This document shows, one piece after another, positions 32,540 through 45,600 of a stretch of DNA of 64,000 bases (the stretch's first letter is position 1; each line of letters begins with the position of its first letter). The translations under genes and the position numbers were made by a program. The notes beneath the pieces were generated by a model. That model was given only the letters and a program-made list of their open reading frames with translations. It did no database searches and was not told the origin of the DNA. This DNA is from Lunularia cruciata (Eukaryota; Streptophyta; Marchantiopsida; Lunulariales; Lunulariaceae): contig OX419757.1 in assembly GCA_948567375.1 (NCBI GenBank), forward strand, positions 73,408,001-73,472,000, read 5' to 3'.

Positions 32540-35150
32540 GTGGCACTTTAGAGCCTATGTATGACTTATGTGTGAGTTGTGCTTCTATAGTGTATGATGT
32601 TGACAGCGATGTATGTTGTGTAGCAATATATATACGCATGACAAATGTAATATTAATCTTTTTTTTCAAATTTTGCTTCAAGAATATAATACAAGATCTG
32701 CTTGGGCATTTATTTGAGGAATTTGATTCAACTCACTATAATATATAAAAAATTATATTTGTTTTTAATTTCACATTCATTTTGATACCTAGTTGTGTTT
32801 AAACTTGGCCTTTTCCACATTATATGTGCATGGATAAGTGGACCTCTTGCATTAGTGATACTAATTCACTCTTATCAATCAAATCATGCTGATTTGCAAG
32901 GACGAGGCACATTAGTATATTTTTTACGAGGAAAAATTCTGTTGTACCAGGCCTTGTTGGTGCAAGGGAATAAAGGAAGCCAAAAAAAAACATGCTAATT
33001 AAATACATAAATCTGCAAGGTGAATTTTGGGTGCTCCAAATACATAGCAAGGCGTACATCTGAGCCATGGACTGATGTAAACTGAAGTACAAGGATCAGC
33101 ACAAGATCTCTCAGGTAGCTCAAATCTGTTACCTCATTAATTGGGAGTCTATGCGATAGCTACAAAAACCAACTAAAAAAATTGAGAATGAAATCAAAAC
33201 ACCATAATTCAGAAAGTCCCCTTCCATAGGTTGGAGATATAAAACTCAATAATATTTCAAATCAGTCAGATGTGTGTGAAATTCAAGCATCTGAGAGTCA
33301 AACCTACAATGTGTACACACGGGCCATGAGCTCCAAAAAATCCTCAAGCACGATACTGAAGGTGAAGCCACATGTAAGACCCCAATTGTGGCAAAAATAC
33401 TCTCTTGTGTGTATTCAATGAGAATTCTAGTGAACTGATGAAAGAATGAGCATTACTGCCCTATATCCTCTCCCATGTTCCCTAAAAAATTTCCATTGTC
33501 ATTCTATGGTGCAGAAACCTAAAAAGAAAAAATAGCTCATCCTACAAGAACATAACTGGCTAACTTCCACAATAAGTGCATGTAGACTAAGTTGTAAATA
33601 CATATGAAAAGTTCACAAAAAAGGTACCTCTCAGTGATGTGTAGGGCTTTTATGCCCTATATGCATGACACTTCCTTACTAACAGTGGTACTTGTAGTTG
33701 TGTGTAACAACTTACTCAAAATAAAGTTGTAAAATTGCAAAATTTTGGTCAATAAGAGGTAATTCTCGTGAGGATAAAGTTCAAAAGTCACTAGATGCAA
33801 AGAAAATGTCACAAAATTAGTTCTTCATTATTCCATCTTTAATCCCTGGGTAGAGAACATACCTAAAGGTGATCAAAGTCACCAAGAAGGTGCAATTCAG
33901 AAAAGAACAACCACTATCACACAAAATAATCATCAGAATTTTGAGATTGGGGTGTTAGTCCAAAGGTACTTCCTTCCCTCTTGAAGGTACTCCTAAGATT
34001 TATACCTGGCATCCTTTTGAAGTGTAAGTCACTCTGAAGAACACAATCTAACTTCCCGTACAAAGATCCTTCTTATCCTTCTTAAAGAATCTAACCTCAT
34101 CCGGTCTATTAGCTTTCACTACAAGGGTGTAATTTTGGACAAGATGGTAGAAAATCAGACTATCAACACTATAGAAGTACATAGTCCCATCAAGGCATTG
34201 CCATTGTGATTGGGAAATTAATGAGGGATCAACTAGTATTGTTATACAATAGCTATAATATGAAATTTTCAAGGAATCTTAATCTATGATGGATGGGTCC
34301 CTGAAAAGTCAGTCATGTATGCTCATACTATCCTAAGCTTGTAGCAACTTAGTTAGTGACTTAGTTCTCATTGTATAGTTGTATTAGGGTATACAATATA
34401 TATGTACACTATATATACATGAGAGGAGTACACTCTCTCCATTCCTTCTTGCTTACCTTCCTTGTACACTCTCTCTTTCTCTCTCATGGTCCATGATGAA
34501 TGGTGTTGGAGTGTTGGTCCAATCTTTGTGTTGATTCACAGATATTGAAGTTGGTGAGAGGTTGAGTAATGATTTGTGTATCTGCAGAAAGATAGGTGAG
34601 AGAAGTTGGAGTGTTTTGGGATTCCAGCAATGCAATTGGAGTCATTGATTGTATTTTGGAATTTTGGAAGTCAAGATCAATGCAATTTTGGAAGTCAAGA
34701 TCGTAGTTTTGTCTGGAATTGATGTGCCTAAGTTATAAACTTGCCTTGTTCAGAATCATCACTATTGGTAGACATCCCATCTCCAGGGCATTTGGAGGTT
34801 TTTCTATCATTGGTAGCACCTTTCAAGAACTTTTATGGTCAATTTGGAGGCTAAACAATAGTTTTTGAAGCAAAAGGTCACCTTTGGTGCAACCAAAGAT
34901 AACCAAAGGCAAGCCACAATCAGTAATTTCGTCACTGCAAAATTTCTAAGTCAATCAAAGCTATCACTCATTTTTTGTCAAAGTAATAACTAAGGTCACC
35001 TTTGAGAAATAGTGTTTTTTGGACTCTATAGGTCAAGATATGGGTTTTGCATCATTCTAGGAACTACATGTTTAATCCATATTGTCAACCCTAATTTTGG
35101 CATGTGTTTTTTGAATTTTTTTGCAAGTACAAGTGCTACAATTTGGTGAT
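32540..35150. other. Intergenic stretch, no gene; leader-like region before copia fragment
   Basis: AT-rich with only short ORFs. CT-rich stretches and TATA-like repeats at 34380-34480 (TACACTATATATACATGAG, then CTCTCTTTCTCTCTC) look like the end of a Ty1/copia LTR and leader, but I find no primer-binding site that would prove it. Confidence 0.4.
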
Positions 35151-35156
35151 TGTAAC

Positions 35157-36560
35157 AATGGTGGAGTTTGTGAAAAATGAAATTACTATCTATAGGAAAA
35201 TTGTAAAATTGTCAATGGGAAAAAAGCTTGACAAGTTCAATTGGATAGTATGGAAATTATGTAAGCAAATGTTCCTTTGAGGTCAAGGGCTATGGGGTCT
35301 TGTAATAGAGGGGAGATAGAACCAATTGTGATTGTGGATGATGTGCATCAGAAGCAACACATATAGCATGGGCGCATAGATTGCTTCAAGCACTCCATTG
35401 CATTGTGTTGTGTGTTTCATCATCAATGATATCAGGACCTCACTTTTCCCAAGATGGCTTGGGATGCTCTAGCAAATTTTTTCCGGTCTGGACAAAGGTC
35501 ATAAAATTGCAATTTCTACAATAGTTCAATTTGGCTAAGAAAGACTCAATGTGCATTGATTATTATGTTAACCACATGAAGAACTTTGTAAATCAACTTG
35601 CCTCTATGAAGATGATTTTTGATTTGATTATGCTAATCAAAGGTATGATACAGGATCTAACAATAGACTTTGAGCAATTTGTGACATTAGTTTCTACTTG
35701 AGCTGCTTCCAAAGTGGGATGAGTTGGTTACAATGCTACTTGGTGAGGAGGTGCAATTGTTGCAGAGTACCAGCTCCTCCTCATCCAATATCCAAAAGGC
35801 TTATATTTTGTAGGCACCAGAGGATTTTGAGATGGGGTCAAAGCAAGAATGTAATAAGGGGTGGTGTTCACAATGTTGGCAATTGAGTTAATGGTGGACG
35901 TGGAGCACGGCAATAACATGTGCAAAATACTAGGGGACAAAAAAGACAATGTGCTCCTGGTTCATGTAACCACTATCACTAGCAAGAGCATATTGCCAAA
36001 AACTACTTCAAGAAGCAAAATGACCAGCACAAGCAACAAGGTTATGCTTTGCTTAGAAGACCAAGAGTAGTTATTAGTAGTTATCCATCCGAGTTGTGCA
36101 ATGTTCTAGTTTGAAATTTATTGTGTGATTGATTTGGGTGCCACTACCCATATGATACCATATCAAGAGTGGTTCACTACCTTTGAGCCTATGGAGATGT
36201 AACAATACATGGTGATAGGAGATGACACCAAGCACAAGATCCAACATACAAGTCACATTTTGCTGTCTATTGTACATTCTTCATTCCAAGGATTGCAAAA
36301 TGTTCTCCATGTGCCTATCTATAGGAAAATTGGTAGAGCAAAGTGTACAGGTACACTTAATAGAAGATGGATGCTATCATTCTTCAACAAATACAATTGA
36401 ATTTGAAACAATTGACCCTTCTTTCATAATTTTCCATTGATATCTTATGCAAATTCTATTGTACTAAATTTTATGCTGTTTCAAATCCACAACCTGAAAT
36501 AGTACTGTGTGCAAATTGGTATCATCACTCAGGTGTAGTCATGGTGAAAAGCACAATACT
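35157..36560 (+). pseudogene. Ty1/copia gag and protease fragment
   Basis: Forward translation begins MVEFVKNEITIYRKI and shows the copia Gag landmark DKFNWIVWKLCKQMFL, then GLWGLV and a stop-ridden UBN2-like middle. From about 36118 it shows the protease VIDLGATTHM. The copia catalytic D-S-G-A-T is again D-L-G-A-T (TCG to TTG). Continuing sequence (PYQEWFTTFEP, GDDTKHKIQ, LQNVLHVPIYRK) matches the post-protease region, and HHSGV near 36530 the GAG-pre-integrase region. No integrase or RT follows; the fragment ends near 36560. Stops are mostly TAG or TGA derivable from CAG or CGA. Confidence 0.75.
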
Positions 36561-36870
36561 CAAAGAAGGATGTCAATATCTCCCCAGTGTCTCCTTGTTA
36601 CTAGCATCGCTAGTCGGCTCAGAATCTCAGAACAACTGTAGTATTCGCACTCCATGTTACCCATAAACATTGTTGCCCTGATGCACTCGTCCCCGGACCT
36701 GCAAATCTAACTTGCGATGTAAAAAAAACATCTTTAAAATTTCATGTTCCATTTACTGAACCGTTCGACCAAGGGCATGGGGCCACTGACTTAGGACATG
36801 TGGCCCAATGTGGAGCCATGCGCACGCAGATTCCATCGATGGCATCGTGACGCTAAAATGTAGCCAAGTG

Positions 36871-36917
36871 CCACGCCCTAAAGAAACTGGCCACGCCCTA
36901 AAGAAACTGGCCACGCA
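36871..36917. repeat. 20-bp tandem repeat
   Basis: CCACGCCCTAAAGAAACTGG at 36871-36890 and again at 36891-36910, followed by a partial third unit. Confidence 0.95.
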
Positions 36918-37414
36918 ACCAAAAATTGTATATGCAGTTATATACATTTCGCTATATATTTCAAACAAAACAACAAGGGGCAATCGCGTGAAAGAAAGAC
37001 CCAATCAAGCCGAGAGACAAAAGAGAGACGAAAAAGGTAAAATGGAGCTAAGCCCCATTTCGCGTTATATTTCGGACAAATGATGTTGGTCTGAAATGAT
37101 AGCATTGTGCCTCTAACAAACTATTTTGGTCTTTATAGACGAGAATCGTGCTAGTTTTGTCAACGCTGTCTTCAATGTCCACGCACATGTCTGTAACAAA
37201 AGACAAGAGGAGAGGCGATACCAAATTGATGATATTAACGTGGGTACCTCATACACTGTCAAAACATGGCCTCCGTGGCACTGACTGTTTCCAAATCCCA
37301 AGGAGGAACTCAGTGGAGGGCGCAGGAGCATCGACTAGTCGAACATAATGGAGATTTTGGGCAATTTAGATAACCCTCTTGAAATGGTACACGGCATCGA
37401 TAAGATTTGCAAAA

Positions 37415-37417
<3 letters not shown>

Positions 37418-37457
<40 letters not shown>
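37418..37457. repeat. (TA)n microsatellite
   Basis: About 40 bp of alternating AT/TA. Confidence 0.97.
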
Positions 37458-37460
<3 letters not shown>

Positions 37461-40220
37461 ACTTTACATATATGGTGAGGAAGACTTGGAGTTCTCAAGT
37501 AAATCCAAGTAGATTCTGTATTCAGGGATACAAAATATTATGTTGAAAAGAATGACTTATGTGACGTCTTTGCTCCTCTGTGGAGTACACTCATTGCATG
37601 CGAGTAGGTACGCCTTAAAGGTTCCTCATTACAGCAGCCATATTGTAGTTCCCAAGACCGAGTCCTGTAACTTATTAGTACTACGTCTCCATAAATTTAA
37701 TGAGCATAATATGGCCAAGGAACCGACAAAACTGCTCGGAGTCCATCCGATTCAGGTGCTCGGTGAACGCACTAGATTTTGAAATTCATGCGAGTTCTAT
37801 TCTCGAGATAGTCGAAAGTAAGTTAATATTTGTCAACCATTTGACTTTCAGAGGAGGTGGATTTTGATATTCTATTTGCAGCTTTAAATGTGAGAACAAA
37901 AGGGTACCCGAATTCATAATTGAGTAGTTAAGTAAAGACACTGCAGGACGTAATGACGACAAATGATAGTCAAGTAGTTTAAAAGAGGAAAGGGCGACCG
38001 CGTGGAAAACACCAAGGATGGAAGACCCCAAATAGTTGAAAAGGGACTCCCTAATGCTTTGGGATTTCATTCCCAATCTTATTATATTTTAGTTCGGCAG
38101 GTTAAGTGTTTTATAAGCAAAGGTCACCGTGTTTTAGCACACATATGATTGGTGGGGGAACTCTAGCTTAATTTCCTAGCTTAGGGTAAGTAATGTTATC
38201 GTACGTCGATTAACACAATAGTTGAGTAGGTAATGGGCTCCAATCAGGTGTTTACACCGCACCCACGTCCACCTTGAAGAATTATGTATAATCTCGGTTG
38301 TGGGTAAAAATGTACAATATTCACTTCTAATTCTACTTGGAAACTAGTGATACATCAGAAAATATGAGAATATCCTATGTTAGGGTACATGAACATGAAT
38401 CAATTACTCAAAATTGCTACAGAATCAATCTAAATGGAGAATAGAAAGTAGGAAGGAATGGAATATAAAAACGCATACACGGACCAGCTGGATCCGAAAA
38501 TTTTTTATCTTCTTCCGATCATGATCAAAAGTCTTTCGACCTCGATCCGAGTTCCATGGAGAATAGTGAATTAGATCCTCTGCCACAGAATTCAACGAAA
38601 TCATTCGTTCACTCGTTACTAGGGCTCCGACGCGAGTTGACGGGTGTTCGACCTGGTCGAACGCGTGTCGGGTCACATTTCGAGGTTTTCATTGACCTGT
38701 CAAGTCTTTGTGTTACCCTAAACTTGAAGAGAGAGGCAAAGGTTTCTCGTGTTTTAATATTTTATAAAGTTAGAAAAAATGTCCTGAGCATCTAGCAGCA
38801 CAGTGCATCCACGCGATTTTGTTAAGCATCATTGAATATGTTAGCGTCACTCCAAACAAAAAATCGTGGATCTGCAATCAGTTTGGAAGAAAAACCATTG
38901 AAAATACCAACATGGATGTGTACATCATTCCCATACAACGATCGTTATTTTAGTGTTGCTCCAAACAAAAAATCTTGAATTGAGATTAGTTTAAAAGAAA
39001 AACCATTGAAGACACCAACATGGATGTGCCTGCCCCGCTGTTGTAAGAAAATGATGCACACAGCATTTCCATACAACGGCGCGGCAGACAGACACAAATT
39101 CAAAAATGTCCCCAGCAAATCCATAAACAACCACATGGGACATCTGTAGGATCAAAACGGGTCGGGTCACGTTGAGACCGCTGACCCGTAAAACCGACCC
39201 CGCGGGGTCGGAGCACTCCTCGTGACATGGTAGTGACGAGTATTGCTCTGATCAGAAGTTCTATTGGTAATCCGAACAACCACACACGTACTTAGTCCAT
39301 TGCATATGTTTTCGGAGGAATTTCGTAAGGTATCCAAATTTTCCGAGAACTTCACTGTTGTGAACCTGCAAGGTAGAAGTTTACACAATAGGTACAATTA
39401 AAAGTTTTACATCCACTGTGATAGTGTATATGACGTTGTTATTGAAAAGAAGCTACACTTGCATCAAGCATCCGCTTGAAATTCGGTCTTATCCTAATGA
39501 AGTAGCTAGTACCGAGTTCCTGAGGTAGCTTCATCTATGGTCAAGATCTGACATTGCCAAGTTCCGTGTACCTTTTCTTCTTCTTTTTCCACCTTCGGGT
39601 ATCTTTGACATTCAGGGCGGGATTGGACCTCAAGGTCCAATCCCGGTTTGTGAACAGGTCAAAGCATCTGGGTGATTTTCATAGTGTATAGATTTTGAAC
39701 GTACATTCTGCTATTTAAGTACAGTCATAACGATCGCAAACCCAGGGTAACCTTGTTCATGCGACACTGAGCGCTATCGGGTACTGTTGGGCAAGAAGTA
39801 TTCATCCAGTGCTCCATTGCAGAACATATTCAAGTGCTTTGGAGAGATTAATGTGAGTGAGCCTTTACCAAAATTAATATCTTGACTTCTCTGCTGTTCC
39901 TATGTTAGCGATAAGATGATCTGCTCGCATGTCGTTTCTACTTTACAGAAATTCGGAGTCCATTCTATGTTGCGACTGATATCAGATCAGTCTTGGACTA
40001 GCTAACCCGACCAACGCGTAAGTCGTTCCATGCATAGAGTTTGACACAGATCTAGCTAACTGAATAGCAATTTCTTGTATCCCGACGATCTTCAGAAACT
40101 TCGGTCTCTGTTACAAATTGCTTACATGAATTGCTAACGTATTCCACGGCCCTGTGGGTACGTTGCAGATTGTTTTGAAGCTCGATTGGCGTACCTGCAG
40201 TCCATCTGTAAGGTCCGGCG

Positions 40221-42635
40221 ATGATGGAGAGCAGGACAGAACGTGATACAGCCCCTTTGGCAAGCGACATCCCTCATAGGAGCGATGATATCTCTGTTGA
40301 TCCGGGAGAGGTAAAAAATGCATCACGATTCTTGAAAGTTGTTACTTTCTGGAACATCTTCGACATTTCTTCTGAGGCTTCAACACCCACTTATCGTCGC
40401 TGGATTTTCGGATTCGCTTTGACATTCGTCTACTTGATCGGAGTCCTCGTTATAATTCGATTCTACTATGATACAAACTATCGTGGCGGACGCCCATACA
40501 GACTTGAGGATAAGAGTATGTCGTACACAGATATTCAAAAAAAAATCAATAACAAGAGTTTTGATTATAGTTGCGGATGTCAGTATCCTCCTGAGGTCAA
40601 GGCCCTCGGCGACAACGTTACAATCGCTGCGCGAGACGAAACTTTCAATCGATGCTACGAGCCAGATGAGCTAAAGGATGTTGACGTGCTGCAATACAGA
40701 GCAGAGGAAAAAATCTGGGAACGACTGAGTCAAATCACCGAAAAGAAACCCCAGTCGAAAGAATTCTCCGATGGTATTCAACTTGACTGGATATCTCTGC
40801 ACCTGGTGTCTGCAGATTCTAGTCAGGAAACCCAAGTGCAGGAACCCCAACTAATGAACTTGAGGAAACGCCTGAGTGAGCATGGCTATGTGGGTCAGTT
40901 TCTTTACTGATACTCTCTCAACCCCAATTCCTTGTATTGTCTGTTGATTTATTCTCTGGAATCTACCACTTCTGTCTCTGAAATACTTTCTTCAGCAGGA
41001 GGAAAAACACATTATCACATTTTGAAGCTTTATAGTACCAAGCAGACATACACCCACCAAGCAAAAGTAGATACATATAGAAACATACAACCGATTTTTT
41101 CCTTGTCCAACGATTTAGTCACGGTTGTCTGTCTATCTATATGAAACTCGGAATTCTGGACACACTGTAGCAACGCGTCTAAACTAGATCCTGTTGGAAT
41201 TCGTTATTGAAAATGGACTGCACTGTTTACCTTACTGTGCCTAACAATTGTTGAATGTAAATTATTTACAGGGACGGAAGGAAGCATAAGCGTGACAGAT
41301 CTGGCGAATGCCGACTTTTTCACTGTACCTCAAGGCTTTATCAGAGCTGAAGTAAAGTACGAATGCAAGGAGTGCGACAAATGCAACGACATTTGGAAAG
41401 AATTTGGTGATTTCCAAGCATTCGCGCCTGCCAACGGTGTGAGAGACTCCGAAACCCCGGATAATTCGACGGATGATGAAGGATGGATATTCTGCGCTCA
41501 AGATAAGGAATCAGACTCAACTCAGTGTTCTGGTCATTGCCGGTTTTTCAAGACGAAACACAAACCCTGGGGTATCGCGATGCAAAACTTCTCCAAAGTG
41601 AGACTGGAGGACAACATTTCGAATCCAAACACAACTAGGGTAGTATTTTTTCCAACTCTCCTCTACGCAAATTGGAGTTCGTTTTCCGAGAACTCGGCGA
41701 TATATAGATTGTGGTCTTTGGAGGTCGACCGCAAAGGCCCAGTCTGGGCCGAGCTTCTTGATCATTACGACCATATCCCAGGATGCCAAAGTGGTAGCCA
41801 CAAGATTAGAATTTGTGCCGGTACTTCGATTTGTCAATTTGCTCCAGTCTATTCTACCAGCTCTGTCAACTCCGAAAAGCTTAATGTTGCATGCATGAGC
41901 TACCCAGGAGACAACCCCCCAAAGTGTAGCGGCGTCGTTGATAAACTGGGATTAAAGCTTGGAATAGAGCTGGTAGATTGGCCCTTAAAGGATATCTTAT
42001 GTTATCCTCGTGACTGCCAAGATGTTGACTCGACACAAATCCTCTGGAACTACTTCGACGGAGAAATAGCATTAAATAGACTCATCTACGAAACTGCCAT
42101 CAAGAGCGCATATGTACCACGTGTTTGTACCAATAATTACACCCAAGTGCATTTGAAATACAAGGATCCGAAGGAGAAACGAGAGTTGGAAGGGATATAC
42201 GAGATGAAATGCATTGAAGGCATTGCGAAATCAAAGGGATGCTGGCTGACGGGAAACTACAGGAAGTTGACGGCCAAAGGTGGTGAGGATTGGGAAAGTG
42301 ATGAGGAGTTGAAAGGTGGTCCGCCCAATTTCGCATGCTGGCGTTTGGGTAAACAGTCAAAACTGTCCTGGGTGACCACGGCAGTTGGGACCGTCAGTGG
42401 TACCATTGGGAGCTGGCTTCTTCTTCTCAGCTGCTTTCACTGGTTCTGGACGAGGCCACAGATCCGGAGAACAAAGCTTGGTGAGGCAATTGTCGAGTGT
42501 GCACCGGTGGTAAAACCACAACCATCGAGCGACACCTTAGAAAATCATAATAGCCTAGATTCGCTGCAGCGAAATTCGAGTTCGGCATGGATAGCCAACT
42601 TTGAAATCGACAGAGACGAATCTAGCTTACGCTAA
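40221..42635 (+). CDS. Two-exon gene: membrane protein with two TM segments and Cys-rich ectodomain
   Basis: Exon 1 is 40221-40893 (ATG start) and exon 2 is 41272-42635 (TAA stop). Splicing joins a one-base codon remainder to GG and gives a predicted 678-residue protein. Residues ~61-79 (WIFGFALTFVYLIGVLVII) are a membrane segment preceded by a charged cytosolic N-terminus. The next ~510 residues contain about 20 cysteines and several N-glycosylation sequons (NVT, NST, NTT, NWS, NYT), as expected of an extracellular or luminal domain. Residues ~591-617 (TAVGTVSGTIGSWLLLL) are a second membrane segment, followed by a 61-residue Ser/Asn-rich cytosolic tail. I do not recognise the family. The topology resembles DEG/ENaC- or P2X-type channels, but no diagnostic motif is certain. 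Preserved frame, GT-AG intron and conserved paralogue exons argue that it is a real gene. Confidence 0.8.
40894..41271 (+). other. Intron of the two-TM gene
   Basis: 378 bp, donor GG|GTCAGTTTC and acceptor TTATTTACAG|GG. The phase matches: exon 1 leaves one base and exon 2 supplies two. Without splicing, exon 1 stops at 40908-40910. The acceptor and following exon start are conserved in the broken paralogue near 28345. Confidence 0.75.
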
Positions 42636-42639
42636 AGGA

Positions 42640-45600
42640 GTGGATTCTTCAAGAGTTAGATACAGCTCGTATTTTACTGAGTTTTGGGTAGTCTATGTTA
42701 CAGTAGGGTACAAACTAATTACAGGTCAGTTGTAAGAGTAGGGTATGTAGGCAAATCCAAATTCATGGATTTACCATTCATCCATAGCCAGAGAAAAGAT
42801 ATCACCCCGGATACACAGGGAAGCTTCATTTTGTGAAATTTCTGGACCATTGTTCTTTTATCTCACCTCTCGCGTTCTTTTTCCTCGCTCTTGTTTCCAT
42901 TCCACACGAGGGGGTGCGGTTGTTGATTTGAAGCCCATTTGTGTGCATTTGTGCAAGATTGGCAACAGTGACATGTGCTTGGAAGCGGGCTTTCGTACCG
43001 GTGCCAAGGCTGAGATAGAACGAGAGGATTGGATACTGATTGGGGCGTTTCAATTTGACTTTTGTGGGTACCCATAAATCCCATGAATCGTTATATAATT
43101 CTTTATAGATATTACGTAAATTCTTCACGGCAAGGGAATGGGATATTTGAAGATTTAAGGCTAGAGGCTCTATGGAATTTACGGGCAGTGGAAAGGGGAA
43201 CATGAGAGATTTACTGGTAGAGGCCCATAGCTTTAAATTCATTGCTAATCGGGGAAAAGCTACCCCATAAAATTTTGCACGGCTTGGCCTAGAGGTCGTC
43301 CAGGTGTCCATCAACTTTAATTAGAGAGAACCTCAAATACTCACAAGGGATATGAGGTACCGGGTCGAAGGCAAATTCGGAAGGGAACTTCAAGTTCCCT
43401 CGCGGAACCGATAGATCAACCACGAAATCCAAATTCGGATGGGAGATTATGAGAAGGAGAAAAGAAATATGCAATAGAGGGAGATGGAGAAAAGAATGTG
43501 AGTCAATTTCGAGCAAAGTAGTTAATACCAAAATAGCATCATCGAAAGATCATAGGGTGGTTGTCGAGATACCGCAGATCAGCCCTCGCGTGCTCCTAAA
43601 TAATACATTTGAAAAATATATATGCGTGAAACAAGTAAAATTTTAATGGTAGAAGATGGTAATGAATTTAAGCTTCGTGTTGATCATGGGATATTGATTT
43701 GGGGTGGGATTTGTGAGATAACTTAGATGAGCCTGAGTGAACCGAAGAGACCGGAGAGTTGTGTGTGACAAGGAATAAGAAAGGTTTATTTTTGCCCTTG
43801 CGCTCCATGATGTATGAATGACTGATGGTTGCGGAGAGAGTACATAGGGATATTACATACTATCCCTACGTAAGTAAGGGAGAGTGTACATAAAGATAGG
43901 TATCTCCAACAACGCTTTCAAACTCTGTCTGTAATACCAATTTTGTAAAAAAAGTATTTTAGACAAGTTGACCTTGCTTCGTTCAAACAATTGCCCTTAA
44001 AACAATTGACCTGCATGGTTTCATTTTGGACAGTGATATTGAATGCTTGATGGTACTAGGTACTGAAAATTAGATCCCAACTAAAGAATAGTTGCATAAA
44101 TGCATATGTTTTGAAAAGGATAAGTATATGTATTATATTGTATAATTTCTTGATACACAGAAGAGATCCATGGATTGAGGAAGATAGGAACTTCTTAGAG
44201 GAGATGGACATTAGACAACATGTGATTCATTGAAAGCATGGTAGAAAACACTTATGAAGTGCTGTCATGAAGAATGCATTGAATTGCATTAAGAAGCAAG
44301 TGGAATTGTGTATGACAATAAATAATAATTGCACTCCATGATGTACCAATGAATGATGGTTGTGCATGTTGGTGTATACATTTGAAGGTGTTAATTATAG
44401 TTTTTGTAGAGACCCAATTTAAGTAGTTTAAAGCTATAATGTCTCCAATTTGCAAATTCAAATTTGCTGAGTGTAGAAAGAGTGTAGTAGTCAAAAGTGG
44501 TGACCCAATTTTGAAATTTTTGTGAGAGATTAGATGAAGAGTTGCTTTCAAAAGTATCCATAACTTCCTAATTCCTAATTCTAAAATTCAAATCATCAAG
44601 ATCAAGAGGAGTGGTATGGTAGTAGTGTAGAAGAGTGTAGAAGCATAGACCATTCTTTAACTTCAGAATGTCTTTGAAAGTGACCCAAACATTCTTAAAT
44701 CTGAGTAGAATCTACAAGGAGATATGGTTGAAGCTTTAATGGAGTGAAATTCAAAGAAAGTCAAGCATATTTCATATTTCCAAAAGGAGTGGGAGAGAAG
44801 GGAGGTGCATTCTGCTAAAACCAGAAGGAGTGAGAGAGGGGTAAACTCAAAGGGAGTTGGGTTGCTTGTTTTTTGTAACCCTTACCTTCTTACAAACCCC
44901 TTGTAGACTTCCTACAATCCCCTTTGGTGCTCATTACTTTTGTGCAGCCCCCTTACAACACTCCTATAAACTTGACTGACATTTAGGACTAATGACATAT
45001 AGGTCTTGAATCTGCAAACTACCCCTTGCAACTCAATTGACCTTTGGGATGGTTCATAACAAATCCTTAATCAATCAAGTTTGAACTAATGACACGAAGA
45101 CTCTACACAATCTTGAAAATATGTACAACAAAATGGAACTATCTTTATATCATTACATATTTTACATTTCAGAATCATCATTACTTACAAAATCAATCTC
45201 AGAAAGAGCATGGATATAATTCCTGATCTCCTCATGTAGCATGAAAGCATTTACATTTCTCGTTGCTCTCTTTGAATTTAAGCTTTTTGGTTTTGGATCA
45301 ATTTTGCCTACAATTAATATCTTCTCTATTGCTCCTTTGCTCAGATTTTCGCAGCTTTGGACTTAATTTATCTTCACATAACATCTTCTCGTATCCTCCT
45401 TAGCTCTATTTTTCTCGAGCATCACCATTTTCTGAGCTTCAATTTCCTACATCTTTGCTATCCCAGTCCAATCGATGCTAGTTTGATCAAAGCTTTAGTA
45501 TCCATTGCCTCCATAGATTCAGATTTTGATAGTGAAATTTTAACAAAGCCTTTACAGATCTTTATCCTTTTCCAAGAATAACTCTCAACTTCTTTCCCTC

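Larger units (their letters stand above)
36560..38030. other. Intergenic stretch before the right inverted arm
   Basis: Contains two full copies plus a partial copy of a 20-bp direct repeat (36871-36917) and a TA microsatellite. No gene is seen. Several overlapping ORFs of 60-90 codons have no domain. Confidence 0.45.
38030..42640 (+). repeat. Right arm of large inverted repeat
   Basis: Reverse-complement partner of 27809-31060. It carries the intact gene at its 3' end and about 2.2 kb of conserved upstream DNA. The central ~7 kb between arms (31060-38030) is unrelated and transposon-rich. Confidence 0.85.

Noticed and set aside
42826-43314. 162-codon minus-strand ORF just after the two-TM gene
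   Set aside because: No recognisable domain or motif, overlapped by other ORFs on both strands, no conserved counterpart in the left arm.
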